Numbered from the stretch's first letter, positions 1-8,931 are shown. The stretch is DNA of 64,000 nucleotides from Thiohalocapsa sp. PB-PSB1 (GCA_016745215.1 CP050890.1:6510001-6574000); one strand, 5' to 3'. Numbers and translations: made by a program. Notes: generated by a model from the letters alone, not told the origin.

Positions 1-1852
1 TGAGCAGATCCAGTGAGAATTGTCGACCGATCGCTGCGCCAATCTGGGCCACCTTTTTGGCCGAATCCAGACGATCCAAGCGTGCCATCAAAGAGTCATG
101 CAGACTGCTCGGCACCGCAAAGCTTGGCAGCGGACCGGTCAGCTCGAAGCGGTCCGCTAACTCTTGCAATAGATTGGACTCCAATACGCTCTTGGTGATT
201 TCCTCGACGAATAACGGCATGCCATCGCTCTTGGCGAGGATTTGTTGAACAATCGCCGGCGGCAACGCTTTGCCACCGGTGATACTAGCAATGATCTGCA
301 GGCTGTCATCCCGGTCCAAGTGCGGCAACTCGATTGTCGTCAGGTTCGGCAGCGCTTCCCAGGGGGGATCGAATTCCAGGCGGCTGGTCATCAACAATAA
401 CACCGGCAGTTCGACGATGCGTCCGATCAGCTGTTGCAGCAATTGCAAGCTGGTTGGATCGATCCAGTGCAGATCCTCGAACAAAATCAAGACAGCCTGA
501 TCTCGAGCCAAACTTGTCAGTTTTGCGGCCAACAGTTGGAATACGCGTTCGCGCTGCTTTTCCGGTGTCACCAACACTGGCGGATAGCGGTTTCCAAGCG
601 GGATGGACAGCAGCGAGGCCAGGTAGGGTACCGTTTGCGATGGATCGCCGCCGGCTTCAGCGCTGGATGATTCGAACAACTGCTCCAACTTATCTAGGCA
701 GGTGTCGGGCGAGTCGCTCTTTTTCAGCTCGGCGCTCTCCCTGATCTGGTTGGTGATCGGAAACAAGGCCGTATTCTGAAAGCGCTGGGCGCAATAATAG
801 TGCAACACGACGTGATCTTGCGCCGCGGCAGAGTCGCGCAATGCTTCGGCCAGCCGCGACTTGCCAACACCTGGTGCTCCACGCACCATCACCACCTGCC
901 TGCTGCCGTCTCGGGCAGATTGCCAAGCCGCTTGCAGCTGTTCGAGTTCCCGCTCGCGCGCGATCAAGGGCACCCTTTTATAGCTGGGCCGGATGGCCTT
1001 GAAGCGGTTATCCACGATCCGTTCGCCGAGCACGGAGCAGACCTCCACCGGCTCGTCAAAACCTTTCAGAGAGCGTTCGCCGAGATCGCGGCAGTGGAAC
1101 AGGTCGGCAACCAGGTTGCGTGTTTCCCGCGAGATGACCACGCCTCCAGGCTCGGCCAATCCCTGCAAGCGGGCCGCCAGGTTTGGCGTGCGCCCGACCA
1201 CCGCCTCCTCCATCGCCATGCCGCTGCCGATGCGATCGCCGACCACCGCAAGACCGGTGGCGATGCCGACTCTGGCCAAAATCTGCAATTCCGGCAAAGG
1301 CCGCAGACGCGATACCTCGGCCACCACATCCAACCCCGTGCGCACGGCGCGCTCGGCATCGTCATCGCTTGCCGCTGGATAGCCGAAGTAGACCAAAATT
1401 CCGTCACCCATGTAGCGGGCGATGAAGCCGGCATGGCGCTCGATACTGGCAGTGGCCGTGGCCTGGTAGGCGCGAATGACCTCGCGCAGATCCTCTGGGT
1501 CCAGCGCATTCGACAAAGAGGTCGAACCGACCAAATCGCAAAACATCACCGTGATCTGTCGTCGTTCACCCTCCATGGACTGGGCGGCCAGGGTCGTTAC
1601 CGGAACTGGCCCTGCACCTGCTGCTGGAACCGCTGGGGGTTGCTGCGCCGGAGCCGCGGTGGATTGCAGCAGAGAAGGGGCCAGGGCAACATCCTCAGCA
1701 CCAGCAGCCAGTGAAATGCCGCAGCCACCGCAATAGGATGCATCCGGCTCGTTGATAAAGCCGCATTGTGCGCATCGCGGCAGGCGTTTGCCACAAGCCC
1801 AGCAGAATTGTCGAGATGGTAGATTCTCGGAATTACAGAACGGACAGCGCAT
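1..1852 (-). CDS. Class III adenylate/guanylate cyclase fused to AAA-type ATPase, 3' end cut by window edge
   Basis: The reading frame starts at an ATG at 1852 and stays open to the left edge (at least 617 codons), so the C-terminus is missing. The N-terminus is a double zinc ribbon with four CxxC pairs within about 45 residues. A class III cyclase domain begins near residue 100 (VMFCDLVGST, then GDGILVYFGYP, giving both metal-binding Asp). A Walker A motif GAPGVGKS lies near residue 325 and a Walker B-like LILFEDLHWID further on. This matches the cyclase plus predictive-ATPase family, whose members often also carry C-terminal TPRs. The catalytic residues look intact, but substrate (ATP or GTP) and signal are unknown. 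It is transcribed alone, away from the neighbouring repeat-rich gap. Confidence 0.88.
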   Translation of the reverse strand, partial: MRCPFCNSENLPSRQFCWACGKRLPRCAQCGFINEPDASYCGGCGISLAAGAEDVALAPSLLQSTAAPAQQPPAVPAAGAGPVPVTTLAAQSMEGERRQITVMFCDLVGSTSLSNALDPEDLREVIRAYQATATASIERHAGFIARYMGDGILVYFGYPAASDDDAERAVRTGLDVVAEVSRLRPLPELQILARVGIATGLAVVGDRIGSGMAMEEAVVGRTPNLAARLQGLAEPGGVVISRETRNLVADLFHCRDLGERSLKGFDEPVEVCSVLGERIVDNRFKAIRPSYKRVPLIARERELEQLQAAWQSARDGSRQVVMVRGAPGVGKSRLAEALRDSAAAQDHVVLHYYCAQRFQNTALFPITNQIRESAELKKSDSPDTCLDKLEQLFESSSAEAGGDPSQTVPYLASLLSIPLGNRYPPVLVTPEKQRERVFQLLAAKLTSLARDQAVLILFEDLHWIDPTSLQLLQQLIGRIVELPVLLLMTSRLEFDPPWEALPNLTTIELPHLDRDDSLQIIASITGGKALPPAIVQQILAKSDGMPLFVEEITKSVLESNLLQELADRFELTGPLPSFAVPSSLHDSLMARLDRLDSAKKVAQIGAAIGRQFSLDLL

Positions 1853-2192
1853 ATTCCAGGCAGTAGGGTTCTCGCCTGCGGCGCGGATACATGCGCTGCA
1901 GTGATAGTTAATGTGGGCCCGAAGAACCCTTGGTCAAACTGTGCTGATGACAAGGGTCGACCGGTATTGGGCAACATTTCGGCTTCAGTCCTGGAAAGCG
2001 TTAAATAATATAGTACCGCAAAACGCTGTGATGCCGTAGAACCAAAAACAGCTCTTCATTGTTCGGGCAAATCAAGTCCGCATTTGTCAAGGACGAGGCG
2101 ACCGACGGCAGATTCTTGACGATGGGGAGGGCGATCGGGGAGATTTAGGAGTGATGGGTTTACCAGACGTGTCAGTTCAGCTGCTGCCGGTT

Positions 2193-2354
2193 TAGGCGAT
2201 TGCCGAAGAGAAATCTACCAACTGGCGCTGGATTCTCGTTCGCCTTCGCGCAGCGGCAACCCGCCCATAGTCGCTCTATGGATGAGTTGCCGCGACCATG
2301 AAGGCGGACGAGAAGACAAGCCAGGTGGTAGGTTTCTCCACAGAAATCGCCTTA
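2193..2354 (+). repeat. Dispersed palindromic repeat, copy A
   Basis: A 162-bp copy of the repeat family seen six times at full or near-full size in this window. Its ends are imperfect inverted repeats of the type TAAGGCGATT, and the centre is a palindrome built on GGCAACCCGCCCATAG. Copies A and D share one orientation; B, C, E and F have the other. It lies between the start of the cyclase gene and the end of the lipoprotein gene. Confidence 0.85.
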
Positions 2355-2387
2355 AGCGGTGGGTTTACAACAGCGGCTCGCGGATGC

Positions 2388-2429
2388 TTAGGCGGCCGGT
2401 TGATCTATTTCTCTCCGGCAATCGCCTTA
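2388..2429. repeat. Dispersed palindromic repeat, reduced copy A'
   Basis: Only the terminal part of the repeat family is present (CTTAGGCG at the left, then the usual TTTCTCTCCGGCAATCGCC end). Its last three bases, TTA at 2427-2429, read on the minus strand are the TAA stop codon of the lipoprotein gene. Confidence 0.7.
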
Positions 2430-3086
2430 TTCCGGCTCGCCGCGATGGCTTGCAGGCAACGGCAGCTCAACTCGTCCGGTCTCATCGTCCCGCGCCCAGT
2501 CGATCACCAAGGCCCTCGGTTGTGCAATCCAGGGCAGAAAGGCGCTGCCACTGAATTGGCCATCGGCAGCCAACTCGACGTTTTTGATCCGTTGCAGATT
2601 AAAAGCACGCCGCGCCTTAGCTTCGTCTTGCGCGGACACCGCCGATGCGGCGCCCGACAGGATACCGACGATGGAGCCGCCAAACGGGATGAACTGCCCA
2701 GCCGCGATGCTTGCGCCGCGCAAGGCCACCTGCTCGGCCACATCCGCCGCTACGTCCGGTGGCTCGGCCAATTCGCCATAGTCCGCAGCCGAATCGAGAT
2801 AACGTCCTGAAGGGGTCAACAGTTTGACATTGCGGATCATCACCGGTCGTTGGTCGCGATTCTCAATCTGCAGTTGGTACTCCAACCAGCCCGGATCGAC
2901 CCCTGGCGTAGAGGCATCGGCAAGATGCGCAGCCGTCAAGCGAATAGACAGGCCATCTGCTTGCGCCTGCACTGGCTTGAGTGACGGTCGCGATGCTCGC
3001 GTGCCGGTTTCACCGCCGCAGCCGTATAGCATGACAAGTATCAGAAGCATCAGGGCGAGCAGCAATCGGTGTGCGAAAAGGTGCAC
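2427..3086 (-). CDS. Predicted outer-envelope lipoprotein of unknown function
   Basis: A protein of 219 aa if the GTG at 3086 is used. The first 23 residues form a hydrophobic signal ending in a lipobox-like LYGC followed by GG, so it is probably a lipoprotein. The mature part is hydrophilic with beta-type character, a central Gly/Ala-rich hydrophobic stretch (IPFGGSIVGILSGAASA) and no domain I recognise. The open frame extends upstream to 3218, but that extension is polar and would bury the signal. No clear ribosome binding site marks the GTG, so the start is uncertain. The stop codon lies inside a repeat terminus. Confidence 0.6.
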   Translation of the reverse strand: MHLFAHRLLLALMLLILVMLYGCGGETGTRASRPSLKPVQAQADGLSIRLTAAHLADASTPGVDPGWLEYQLQIENRDQRPVMIRNVKLLTPSGRYLDSAADYGELAEPPDVAADVAEQVALRGASIAAGQFIPFGGSIVGILSGAASAVSAQDEAKARRAFNLQRIKNVELAADGQFSGSAFLPWIAQPRALVIDWARDDETGRVELPLPASHRGEPE

Positions 3087-3198
3087 TGTATCGGAATGAT
3101 CTTGTTGTAAGCAGCGCACGAATCTGGGCCTCCGGGGCGTTCGACACCGATCAGACTGTTTGGCCGATATGGCAAGCGCCGACATTATCGGCACTTGA

Positions 3199-3282
3199 TT
3201 GCATAGACTGAGTTGCATGGATTGGGTTGCATGGATTGGGTTGCATGGATTGGGTTACACAGACCGGGTTACATAGATTGGA
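3199..3282 (+). repeat. Tandem repeat, six 14-bp units
   Basis: Six consecutive 14-bp units of the form TTGCATGGATTGGG fill this stretch; units 2 to 4 are identical and the outer ones carry point differences. The array lies upstream of the divergent lipoprotein and alanine dehydrogenase genes. The unit length is not a multiple of three and I see no coding role. Confidence 0.9.
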
Positions 3283-3502
3283 ACTCGAATTCAGGCCTGC
3301 CCAGTGGCTTGTTGTTGGTCCAAAATCGATCCGTTTAGGATACCTGCTTGGAGCAGGCTTTGGAAGTCGCTGTCGATTGCCTGTTCTACGATAAATAATG
3401 AACAAAAACGAGTCTCTACCATTGCATCCCCAGCGAGAAAACAGAATGCCTGCTTGGCTGCCGTGCGCCAGTTAACCGATCGATTGCCGAGGTCCAGTAC
3501 AA

Positions 3503-4615
3503 ATGAAAATCGGAATCCCAAAAGAAATCAAAAATCACGAATACCGGGTTGGCATGACCCCCGAGTCAGTCGCCGAGGCCGTGCATCATGGCCACTCGGT
3601 GTTGGTGGAAACAGAAGCGGGCTTGGGCATCTCGGCGACGGACGACGACTACCGCGCCGCTGGTGCCGATGTTGTGGATTCGGCCGAGGCAATCTTCGAG
3701 CGGGCCGAGATGATCGTCAAAGTCAAAGAGCCCCAGGCCGTCGAGCGCGCGCTTCTGCGCGAGGGGCAAATCCTGTTCACCTATCTGCACTTGGCCCCGG
3801 ACCCGGATCAGACCCGCGATCTGGTGGATTCCGGCGCGGTTTGTATTGCCTACGAGACGGTCACCGACAGCGCTGGCGGACTGCCACTGCTCAAGCCCAT
3901 GAGTCAGGTGGCCGGGCGCATGTCGATTCAGGCGGGCGCGGCAGCGCTGGAGAAATCCCATGGCGGACGCGGCTTACTGCTCGGGGGTGTACCTGGTGTT
4001 GCGCCCGCCAAGGTGGTGATCATCGGCGGCGGTGTGGTCGGTTTTAATGCCGCTCAGATGGCGGTCGGTATGCATGCGGATGTGACGATTCTGGATCGCA
4101 ACCCGGCGGCACTGGAGCGTCTTGCCAACCATTTCGAGGCCAGAGCAAAGGTTGTGTTCTCGATGCGCCGGGCTTTGCTCGATCATGTGCTTCAAGCAGA
4201 CCTGGTCGTCGGCGCGGTTTTGATCCCAGGCGCCAGGGCGCCAAAGCTGGTCACCCGCTCGATGCTCGACCAGATGCCCACCGGGGCGGCGCTGGTCGAC
4301 GTGGCCATCGACCAAGGCGGTTGTTTTGAAACCTCCAGGGCGACCACCCATGCTGACCCGACCTATATCGAGCAGGGTGTGGTGCATTATTGTGTTGCGA
4401 ACATGCCAGGGGCGGTTGCGCGCACATCGACCTACGCTTTGAACAATGCCACGCTGCCATTTACGCTGAAAATAGCCGATCTGGGCTGGAAAACGGCCCT
4501 ATCTGATGATCCACACCTACGCAAGGGCCTTAACGTCTGTGACGGACAGGTGACCTGCGAGGCAGTCGCCCAGGCATTGAAGTACCCCTTTATCCCGGTC
4601 GAGCAAGTGCTTTGA
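3503..4615 (+). CDS. ald: Alanine dehydrogenase
   Basis: NAD-dependent alanine dehydrogenase (L-alanine to pyruvate plus ammonia), 370 aa, the usual family length. The N-terminus MKIGIPKEIKNHEYRVG is typical, Lys75 (VKVKEP) and His96 (TYLHLAPD) match the catalytic pair, and the Rossmann motif VIIGGGVVG is present near residue 170. The start is the first ATG in frame with a GAGG ribosome binding site nearby. It appears to be monocistronic: the upstream gene is divergent and the next gene downstream is more than 500 bp away. A cytoplasmic role in alanine catabolism or redox balance follows from the family. Confidence 0.97.
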   Translation: MKIGIPKEIKNHEYRVGMTPESVAEAVHHGHSVLVETEAGLGISATDDDYRAAGADVVDSAEAIFERAEMIVKVKEPQAVERALLREGQILFTYLHLAPDPDQTRDLVDSGAVCIAYETVTDSAGGLPLLKPMSQVAGRMSIQAGAAALEKSHGGRGLLLGGVPGVAPAKVVIIGGGVVGFNAAQMAVGMHADVTILDRNPAALERLANHFEARAKVVFSMRRALLDHVLQADLVVGAVLIPGARAPKLVTRSMLDQMPTGAALVDVAIDQGGCFETSRATTHADPTYIEQGVVHYCVANMPGAVARTSTYALNNATLPFTLKIADLGWKTALSDDPHLRKGLNVCDGQVTCEAVAQALKYPFIPVEQVL

Positions 4616-5171
4616 ATGAAAGACGAGGGCCTGGGGCTGGACTGAGCCTCGGATCAGAGGCTGTGCAAATTTCGATCGTTGGCACGCATGCAAAATGACA
4701 GGCCTTTGCTCTACCTGACCTTGCGGACTCGTGGCTGCTCAGCCCTCAGCCTGTGCGCGCCCCTGATGCCGCGCCAGAAATCGCCCTAATCCAATCCCCG
4801 AAGCTGTTTCCCGCTTGTCTCCGGCGCCGAGTTCTGTCAATTTGGATAGCTATCGTCACGCTTGTGCGCTGTGCATCAGCATCACCCGGTCACCGGAGAT
4901 CAAGATGCACGTTGCAACAGCAAGGGCTCGGTCTATCCAGGACCGCTTCCGCCGGGTCCACTACCTGCTGGACCTGCTGCTGTCGCTGGCTGCTGGACTT
5001 GCTATGGCCCTGATCCCGGTGCAAACCTACAGAACGAGCTTGTGAGTTCGTTCCGGAACATGACCGGACGACTTCGTCAACACCGGCGGATAGTGCAAGC
5101 GCGGATTCGTTCCCTGTTGCCCGGCCGGATCAAACCCCCGAATTTCAATCCAAACCACAGGAGATCTCACC
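4616..5171. other. 556-bp intergenic region without a convincing gene
   Basis: Between ald and the next gene there is no recognisable coding region. A plus-strand open frame at 4815-5045 (76 codons) has one hydrophobic stretch near its end but no family resemblance and no good ribosome binding site. A weak hairpin AGCCTC/GAGGCT follows ald near 4645-4665 without a T-run. Confidence 0.5.
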
Positions 5172-5570
5172 ATGACACGCCTATTCCTCTCGCTCGTCGC
5201 CGCCTTGCTGGCCGCAAACACGGTGCTGGCCGATGATATCCGCACCGAGCGCGTGCGCTTCCACAAGGGTGCGAGCAGTGCCACCGTCGAGGGCCGCATT
5301 CGGGGCTACGAGTCCGTCGACTACCTGCTCGGTGCCCGCGAGGGTCAACTCATGAACGTCAGCATGGCCACCGACAACAGGTCCAATTACTTCAACGTCA
5401 TCGCGCCCGGAAAGACGAACGAGGCGATGTTCATCGGCTCCATTTCCGGCAATCAGTTCGAGGGCACGCTGCCGGCGAGCGGCGACTACAAAATCCGCGT
5501 CTACCTAATGCGCAATGCGGCCCGTCGCGACGAGGCAGCCAAGTATCGCCTTGAAATGATCGTTAACTGA
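5172..5570 (+). CDS. Small secreted protein, possibly PliG-like g-type lysozyme inhibitor
   Basis: The product has 132 aa with a clear signal peptide (MTRLFLSLVAALLAANTVLA, cut after AxA) and a mature domain of about 110 aa. The ribosome binding site AGGAG lies 9 bases before the ATG. The mature part (KGASSATVEGRIRGYESVDY, then YFNVIAPG and DYKIRVYLMRNAARR) resembles small periplasmic beta-sandwich proteins annotated as g-type lysozyme inhibitors or, historically, as DNA breaking-rejoining proteins. The PliG reading is from memory of the family and moderately certain; the export signal is clear. It seems to be a single-gene unit ending before an A-rich tract and a terminator. Confidence 0.75.
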   Translation: MTRLFLSLVAALLAANTVLADDIRTERVRFHKGASSATVEGRIRGYESVDYLLGAREGQLMNVSMATDNRSNYFNVIAPGKTNEAMFIGSISGNQFEGTLPASGDYKIRVYLMRNAARRDEAAKYRLEMIVN

Positions 5571-5696
5571 TCCTGAGCCAGCGCGCCAACCTGCGGGTGC
5601 TGCCTTCGAAAAATGTAAGAATTCAACGCAGAGACGCAGAGGGGCCAAGGCGCCTCGCCCACAAGCAGACCTTGACCAGCCGTGGCAGCCGGTCGG

Positions 5697-5722
5697 CGTA
5701 GGAGCCCGCTTGCGGGCGACCC
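5697..5722 (+). repeat. REP-like hairpin
   Basis: GTAGGAGCCCGCTTGCGGGC forms a short hairpin (CCCGC/GCGGG) with the GTAGGAGC lead common in REP elements of gammaproteobacteria. Only one copy is seen here. Confidence 0.35.
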
Positions 5723-5810
5723 GGCAAATGATGCCAGCGGAGCGGACGCGAGCGCCGCGCATTTCCTGGGAGAAGGGCTGTCGGCCACTGTCTTCTCGAC
5801 AAATGAACCG

Positions 5811-5905
5811 ACAAAACGACAAAACGATAAAAAGGACACCCGACAAAAAGAGACAAAAAAAGACAAAAAGACAAAAAGGAAAAAGACAAAAAAGACAAAA
5901 AGGAC
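5811..5905 (+). repeat. Low-complexity GACAAAA-rich tract
   Basis: About 95 bases consist almost wholly of G, A and C, with repeated GACAAAA and AAAAAGAC units. It directly precedes the terminator hairpin at 5906, so on the minus strand it is a long T-rich tract after that hairpin. Confidence 0.8.
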
Positions 5906-5952
5906 ACCCACTTTGATTGCAAAGTAAAGTGGGTATCTCTTTTCTTTCTTTT
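5906..5952. terminator. Rho-independent terminator, probably bidirectional
   Basis: ACCCACTTT (5906-5914) pairs perfectly with AAAGTGGGT (5926-5934) around an 11-base loop and is followed by a T-rich run. A-rich sequence on the other side would act as a T-run for minus-strand transcripts. It lies between convergent genes. Confidence 0.7.
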
Positions 5953-6020
5953 GCTTCACGGAAGCTGTTTTCTATGCCTCCCCCATGTTTCCTCGCACCC
6001 GGGCTCGTCCAATGAACGAT

Positions 6021-6743
6021 TCAGATCGCGCGATCCAACCTTATTCGTTGGGCGATTCTACGTGTTCGCGTTGTCGTTAATTGAGCCTGGCCCCGGTGCC
6101 GTAAGACCAACCCTGCCAGGCCTAAACCCAATAGAGCCAGGGTACCTGGTGCCGGTACGGGGTCTGGTGCGCCCGGCGTTGCCCGGCCGAAGGTGATGTT
6201 GTCGAAGCCGACCACGCCGGCAGCAGGGCTGAAGTCGACGGAGTATGCCGTACCGGCGAAGCCAAGACCGATCGGATCCCAATTGCAGGCGGCGCCAGTC
6301 GGGTCGCCAACGCAATCCTGGTTGAACTGAGTCGGCAGATCGAAGGACGCGAGCAGGGTGCCCGTGGCATTCAGCCCATCGAAGACATTGACGGCGCCCG
6401 TAATGGCCGTGACGGCAGAGTAGAAGAAGGAGAATCCCGTATCGAATCCTGCCGGTACGTTGAGCACGGCAGGTGCCGACTGGAAGAGAAGCACGGTGGA
6501 GGCCGAAGGTTCGTTGGCGAAGTTGCCGCTACCGCCGACGTCTTGATCGACGAGTCCGAAGAAGCTGGGGCCAAAAGAGATACCATAATCGGTACCCGAG
6601 TTCCCGGCACTGTCCGCACCTCCATTGTAATATTCCAATACAGAGGCGAGATCTCCCACGCCTTCGAACGTCAATACAACGGCCGCCTGAGCGGGAAGGA
6701 TCAAAATCAGCAACAGCGATAGTACCGCAGGGAACTTGTTCAC
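6021..6743 (-). CDS. PEP-CTERM sorting domain protein
   Basis: A secreted protein of 240 aa from a GTG at 6743. It has a signal peptide (VNKFPAVLSLLLILILPAQA) and a Gly/Asn/Ser-rich exported domain. Near the C-terminus it carries a PEP-CTERM signal: VPAPGTLALLGLGLAGLVL followed by RHRG. Such proteins are cut and sorted by exosortase EpsH/XrtA, usually in biofilm-forming species. Unusually, about 22 residues (AQLTTTRTRR and onward) follow the basic cluster, whereas the signal normally ends the protein; a lost stop codon would explain this. The longer open frame upstream of the GTG runs through an intron-like remnant and is not credible coding sequence. Confidence 0.85.
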   Translation of the reverse strand: MNKFPAVLSLLLILILPAQAAVVLTFEGVGDLASVLEYYNGGADSAGNSGTDYGISFGPSFFGLVDQDVGGSGNFANEPSASTVLLFQSAPAVLNVPAGFDTGFSFFYSAVTAITGAVNVFDGLNATGTLLASFDLPTQFNQDCVGDPTGAACNWDPIGLGFAGTAYSVDFSPAAGVVGFDNITFGRATPGAPDPVPAPGTLALLGLGLAGLVLRHRGQAQLTTTRTRRIAQRIRLDRAI

Positions 6744-6857
6744 GTGATAGGCCTCACGCAGGTCAATGAAAGAGGAGTTCTGGTTTCCGAAGTGTAGGCT
6801 GCCGGGGTTGGTGGGGCAACATTTAGTTTGAGTGCGACGCCAATCAACGCCTCCGGC

Positions 6858-6924
6858 GTAGGGACTCCGGTTACCCGGAGCCCCCGCCACAGACCCGGAC
6901 ATGCAGTTTTCCCGCACCCGGTTC
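6858..6924 (-). other. Group II intron 3' end remnant (domains V and VI)
   Basis: Read on the minus strand, 6924-6891 forms a domain V-like hairpin starting GAACCGGGTGCGGGAAAACT, with its descending arm carrying TGCATGTCCGGGTC. It is followed by a second GC-rich hairpin (CTCCGGGTAACCGGAG) like domain VI. No reverse transcriptase is found upstream, so this would be a 5'-truncated fossil. The assignment rests on pattern resemblance only. Confidence 0.5.
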
Positions 6925-7033
6925 CTCAGTTGTACTCGCTCATCAAGCGAACAACGGAGGTCATGCAAACACCAGTTGCGGCTGGACACATGATGGCTCG
7001 ATGATGCGGGGGCGGGCAACGCCGAGCCGCTTC

Positions 7034-7121
7034 AGCGAAAAACGGGGACAGACCACGTTTTCCGCGTTTTACAGAATCGCGCTCATGCTGAAAAAGGTGG
7101 CCTGTCCCCGTTTTCTTCGCT
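7034..7121. repeat. Inverted repeat with GGGGACAG arms
   Basis: AGCGAAAAACGGGGACAG (7034-7051) is matched by an inverted copy CTGTCCCCGTTTTCTTCGCT (7102-7121) about 50 bases on. ACGGGGACAG repeats of this kind are frequent in proteobacterial intergenic DNA. Confidence 0.65.
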
Positions 7122-7255
7122 TCGGTGCGATAACGTCAAGGCTGGCCCGCCGCCCGTTAGCCCGTGCTTCTAATTTTGGGCGTCGACAAGTTGAGTTCGC
7201 CTATTGTCTTCTTTTCTGCTTCGCCAGCATTACTCTTGCCGGAGAGCCGGGTGTT

Positions 7256-7687
7256 TCAATCGGCACCACTCTTCTCATTGAAGCGGAAGATCGCCGCCGG
7301 TGCCCCTGCCTCCGATGGCCATTCTAGCCAGAAGACGTCGGTATCGCATGTGGTTCCGCCCCGCTCAACATTCCAGGTTACTTTGCTGCGCTTGAGCAGC
7401 ACCATGGTCGTATCATCAGCGCCCAGGCAGTTCTTGTGGAGAATAGTGCCGGATGGCGTCTGGGGTTCTGCTACGAGAAGCGCCCAATCGCCAGAGACTA
7501 GCAGAGACTTGACCAAGAATCGCAACTTGCCCCTATAGCTAAGATCCGCGGCGACTGTCGGACGGGCCGCGTTCAGGATCGCTTTGCGCTCCTCACTGCC
7601 TGGCTGCGGTGTGTAGGCGTTCTGTGCTTGCGTGGCGCTACTTCCGAGCAGCAGGCAGGCCAGCACAACCGGTGTTTTCGTGGGCAT
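7256..7687 (-). CDS. Secreted protein of unknown function
   Basis: From the ATG at 7687 the product has 143 aa with a signal peptide (MPTKTPVVLACLLLGSSATQAQ). It contains PGSEERKAILNAARP, a motif I associate with a family of small exported proteins of unknown function in proteobacteria. Two Cys residues (HKNC and TTCDTD) could form a disulfide. The open frame continues upstream to 7822, overlapping the preceding hydrolase gene, but that part lacks a signal and is unlikely to be translated. The gene follows the peptidoglycan hydrolase gene by about 130 bases on the same strand, so joint transcription is plausible. Confidence 0.75.
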   Translation of the reverse strand: MPTKTPVVLACLLLGSSATQAQNAYTPQPGSEERKAILNAARPTVAADLSYRGKLRFLVKSLLVSGDWALLVAEPQTPSGTILHKNCLGADDTTMVLLKRSKVTWNVERGGTTCDTDVFWLEWPSEAGAPAAIFRFNEKSGAD

Positions 7688-7814
7688 CGATATCAGATCT
7701 CGGTTGTGATGGGGCAGCGCCGGCAGCCCGAGTTGCTGGCTTACACGCTGCTGCGACCGCCTGCGCCAAGGGCCATGCAAGATGTGCACATCCACTTGGC
7801 GCGGCCACGACGGG

Positions 7815-8777
7815 TCAAGCAATCTTGATGAAGTCTATTTTCGACCCACCACGGACCCGCTTGCAGACCTCGTAACCCTCTCGGACCCCGTCGTCATTGG
7901 TGTTGCCTTCAATGGTAGCGAACGTGCTTCTGTCCATGTCCATGGCGAAACCAGTGTGTGTCCAATCGGACGATGTGCGTCTTACAAGGAAGACACAGCA
8001 GTCGCCGAGTCCGCCAGTAGATAGGTCCGCTATCGATCTCCCCTCAGCGAAACGCCCATTTTGCTCCGCTTGGCGTTGGAGTACGTCGCAGGAAAACGAA
8101 CCTTTAATCGGTGGAGACCCTCCCTGTATTTGAGCCGCCTGTTTGAGTACAAAGGTTACAAAGCCGGCACACCAAGGCCAAGCTCTGCCCTGGTTTCCGT
8201 CCATGTAGGCTCGGACCCACGGACCGCAATTGGCACCACCCAGTTCGATCGGATGCTCGCGTAGGTGCTGCTCGGCGATGGCGCGGACGGTTACGTCGTA
8301 GCTGCTGGCGGGACTAATCTTGCCAAACGCTCGGATCATTGGCGAGACAAGTTCGTCCCATGTTGGTTTATCTACCTCACCACCAGTGGTACGGGTCAGT
8401 CCGTGTGCGGATTGAAAGGCGTTTACCGCGCGCGCAGTGGCAGGGCCGAAATCCTCGTCGATCGCAGTACGCTGTCCGTGAATCGTCAACCATTCCTGAA
8501 CCCGGCGGGCTTTGTGTCCTGTGGCACCCTGTCCGATGTTTCCTGGGAAATCTAACTCCCTCATCACGGTTGCTGGATAGGTGAGCAGGGCGCCCGGAGT
8601 CGGCGGCTCCCCTCCCCTAGGTCCTGAAGCGCTTGTGTAACGCGCGTAGGCATCTTTAGTCTTGGGTCCGGGACGGCCGAACATCGTGCCGCTGTAGAAA
8701 CCAAAGTGGGTGAGACCGGCCTGCAGCAGTTTGGCATCCGGAACGGTGATGTCGTCTAGGTCAATTACGGTTGGCAT
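7815..8777 (-). CDS. Peptidoglycan-binding and amidase-like hydrolase
   Basis: A protein of 320 aa without a classical signal peptide. Around residues 80-145 there is a peptidoglycan-binding-like segment (VQEWLTIHG, IDEDFGPATARAVNAFQ). The C-terminal half has NCGPWVRAYM and WPWCAGFVTFVLKQA, resembling the Cys-containing core of CHAP/TIGR02594-type hydrolases. A GGAG ribosome binding site lies 8 bases upstream of the ATG. The exact cell wall bond is unknown, and the lack of a signal could mean export by another route or release on lysis, as with phage-derived enzymes. A secreted small protein is encoded just downstream. Confidence 0.75.
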   Translation of the reverse strand: MPTVIDLDDITVPDAKLLQAGLTHFGFYSGTMFGRPGPKTKDAYARYTSASGPRGGEPPTPGALLTYPATVMRELDFPGNIGQGATGHKARRVQEWLTIHGQRTAIDEDFGPATARAVNAFQSAHGLTRTTGGEVDKPTWDELVSPMIRAFGKISPASSYDVTVRAIAEQHLREHPIELGGANCGPWVRAYMDGNQGRAWPWCAGFVTFVLKQAAQIQGGSPPIKGSFSCDVLQRQAEQNGRFAEGRSIADLSTGGLGDCCVFLVRRTSSDWTHTGFAMDMDRSTFATIEGNTNDDGVREGYEVCKRVRGGSKIDFIKIA

Positions 8778-8931
8778 TTCATGCTCCGGCGGTAGTGATG
8801 GAGTACCTCCTTGTAACGACGGTTGCGTGGCTTGTTGGCGGGCATATCCCGTCTGCCGTCAGCTATATGTCTTCGTGGGCTAACGTGAGCTTCAACGGCG
8901 CGACATTAGGAGCATCCGCTGGAAGCTTTTG

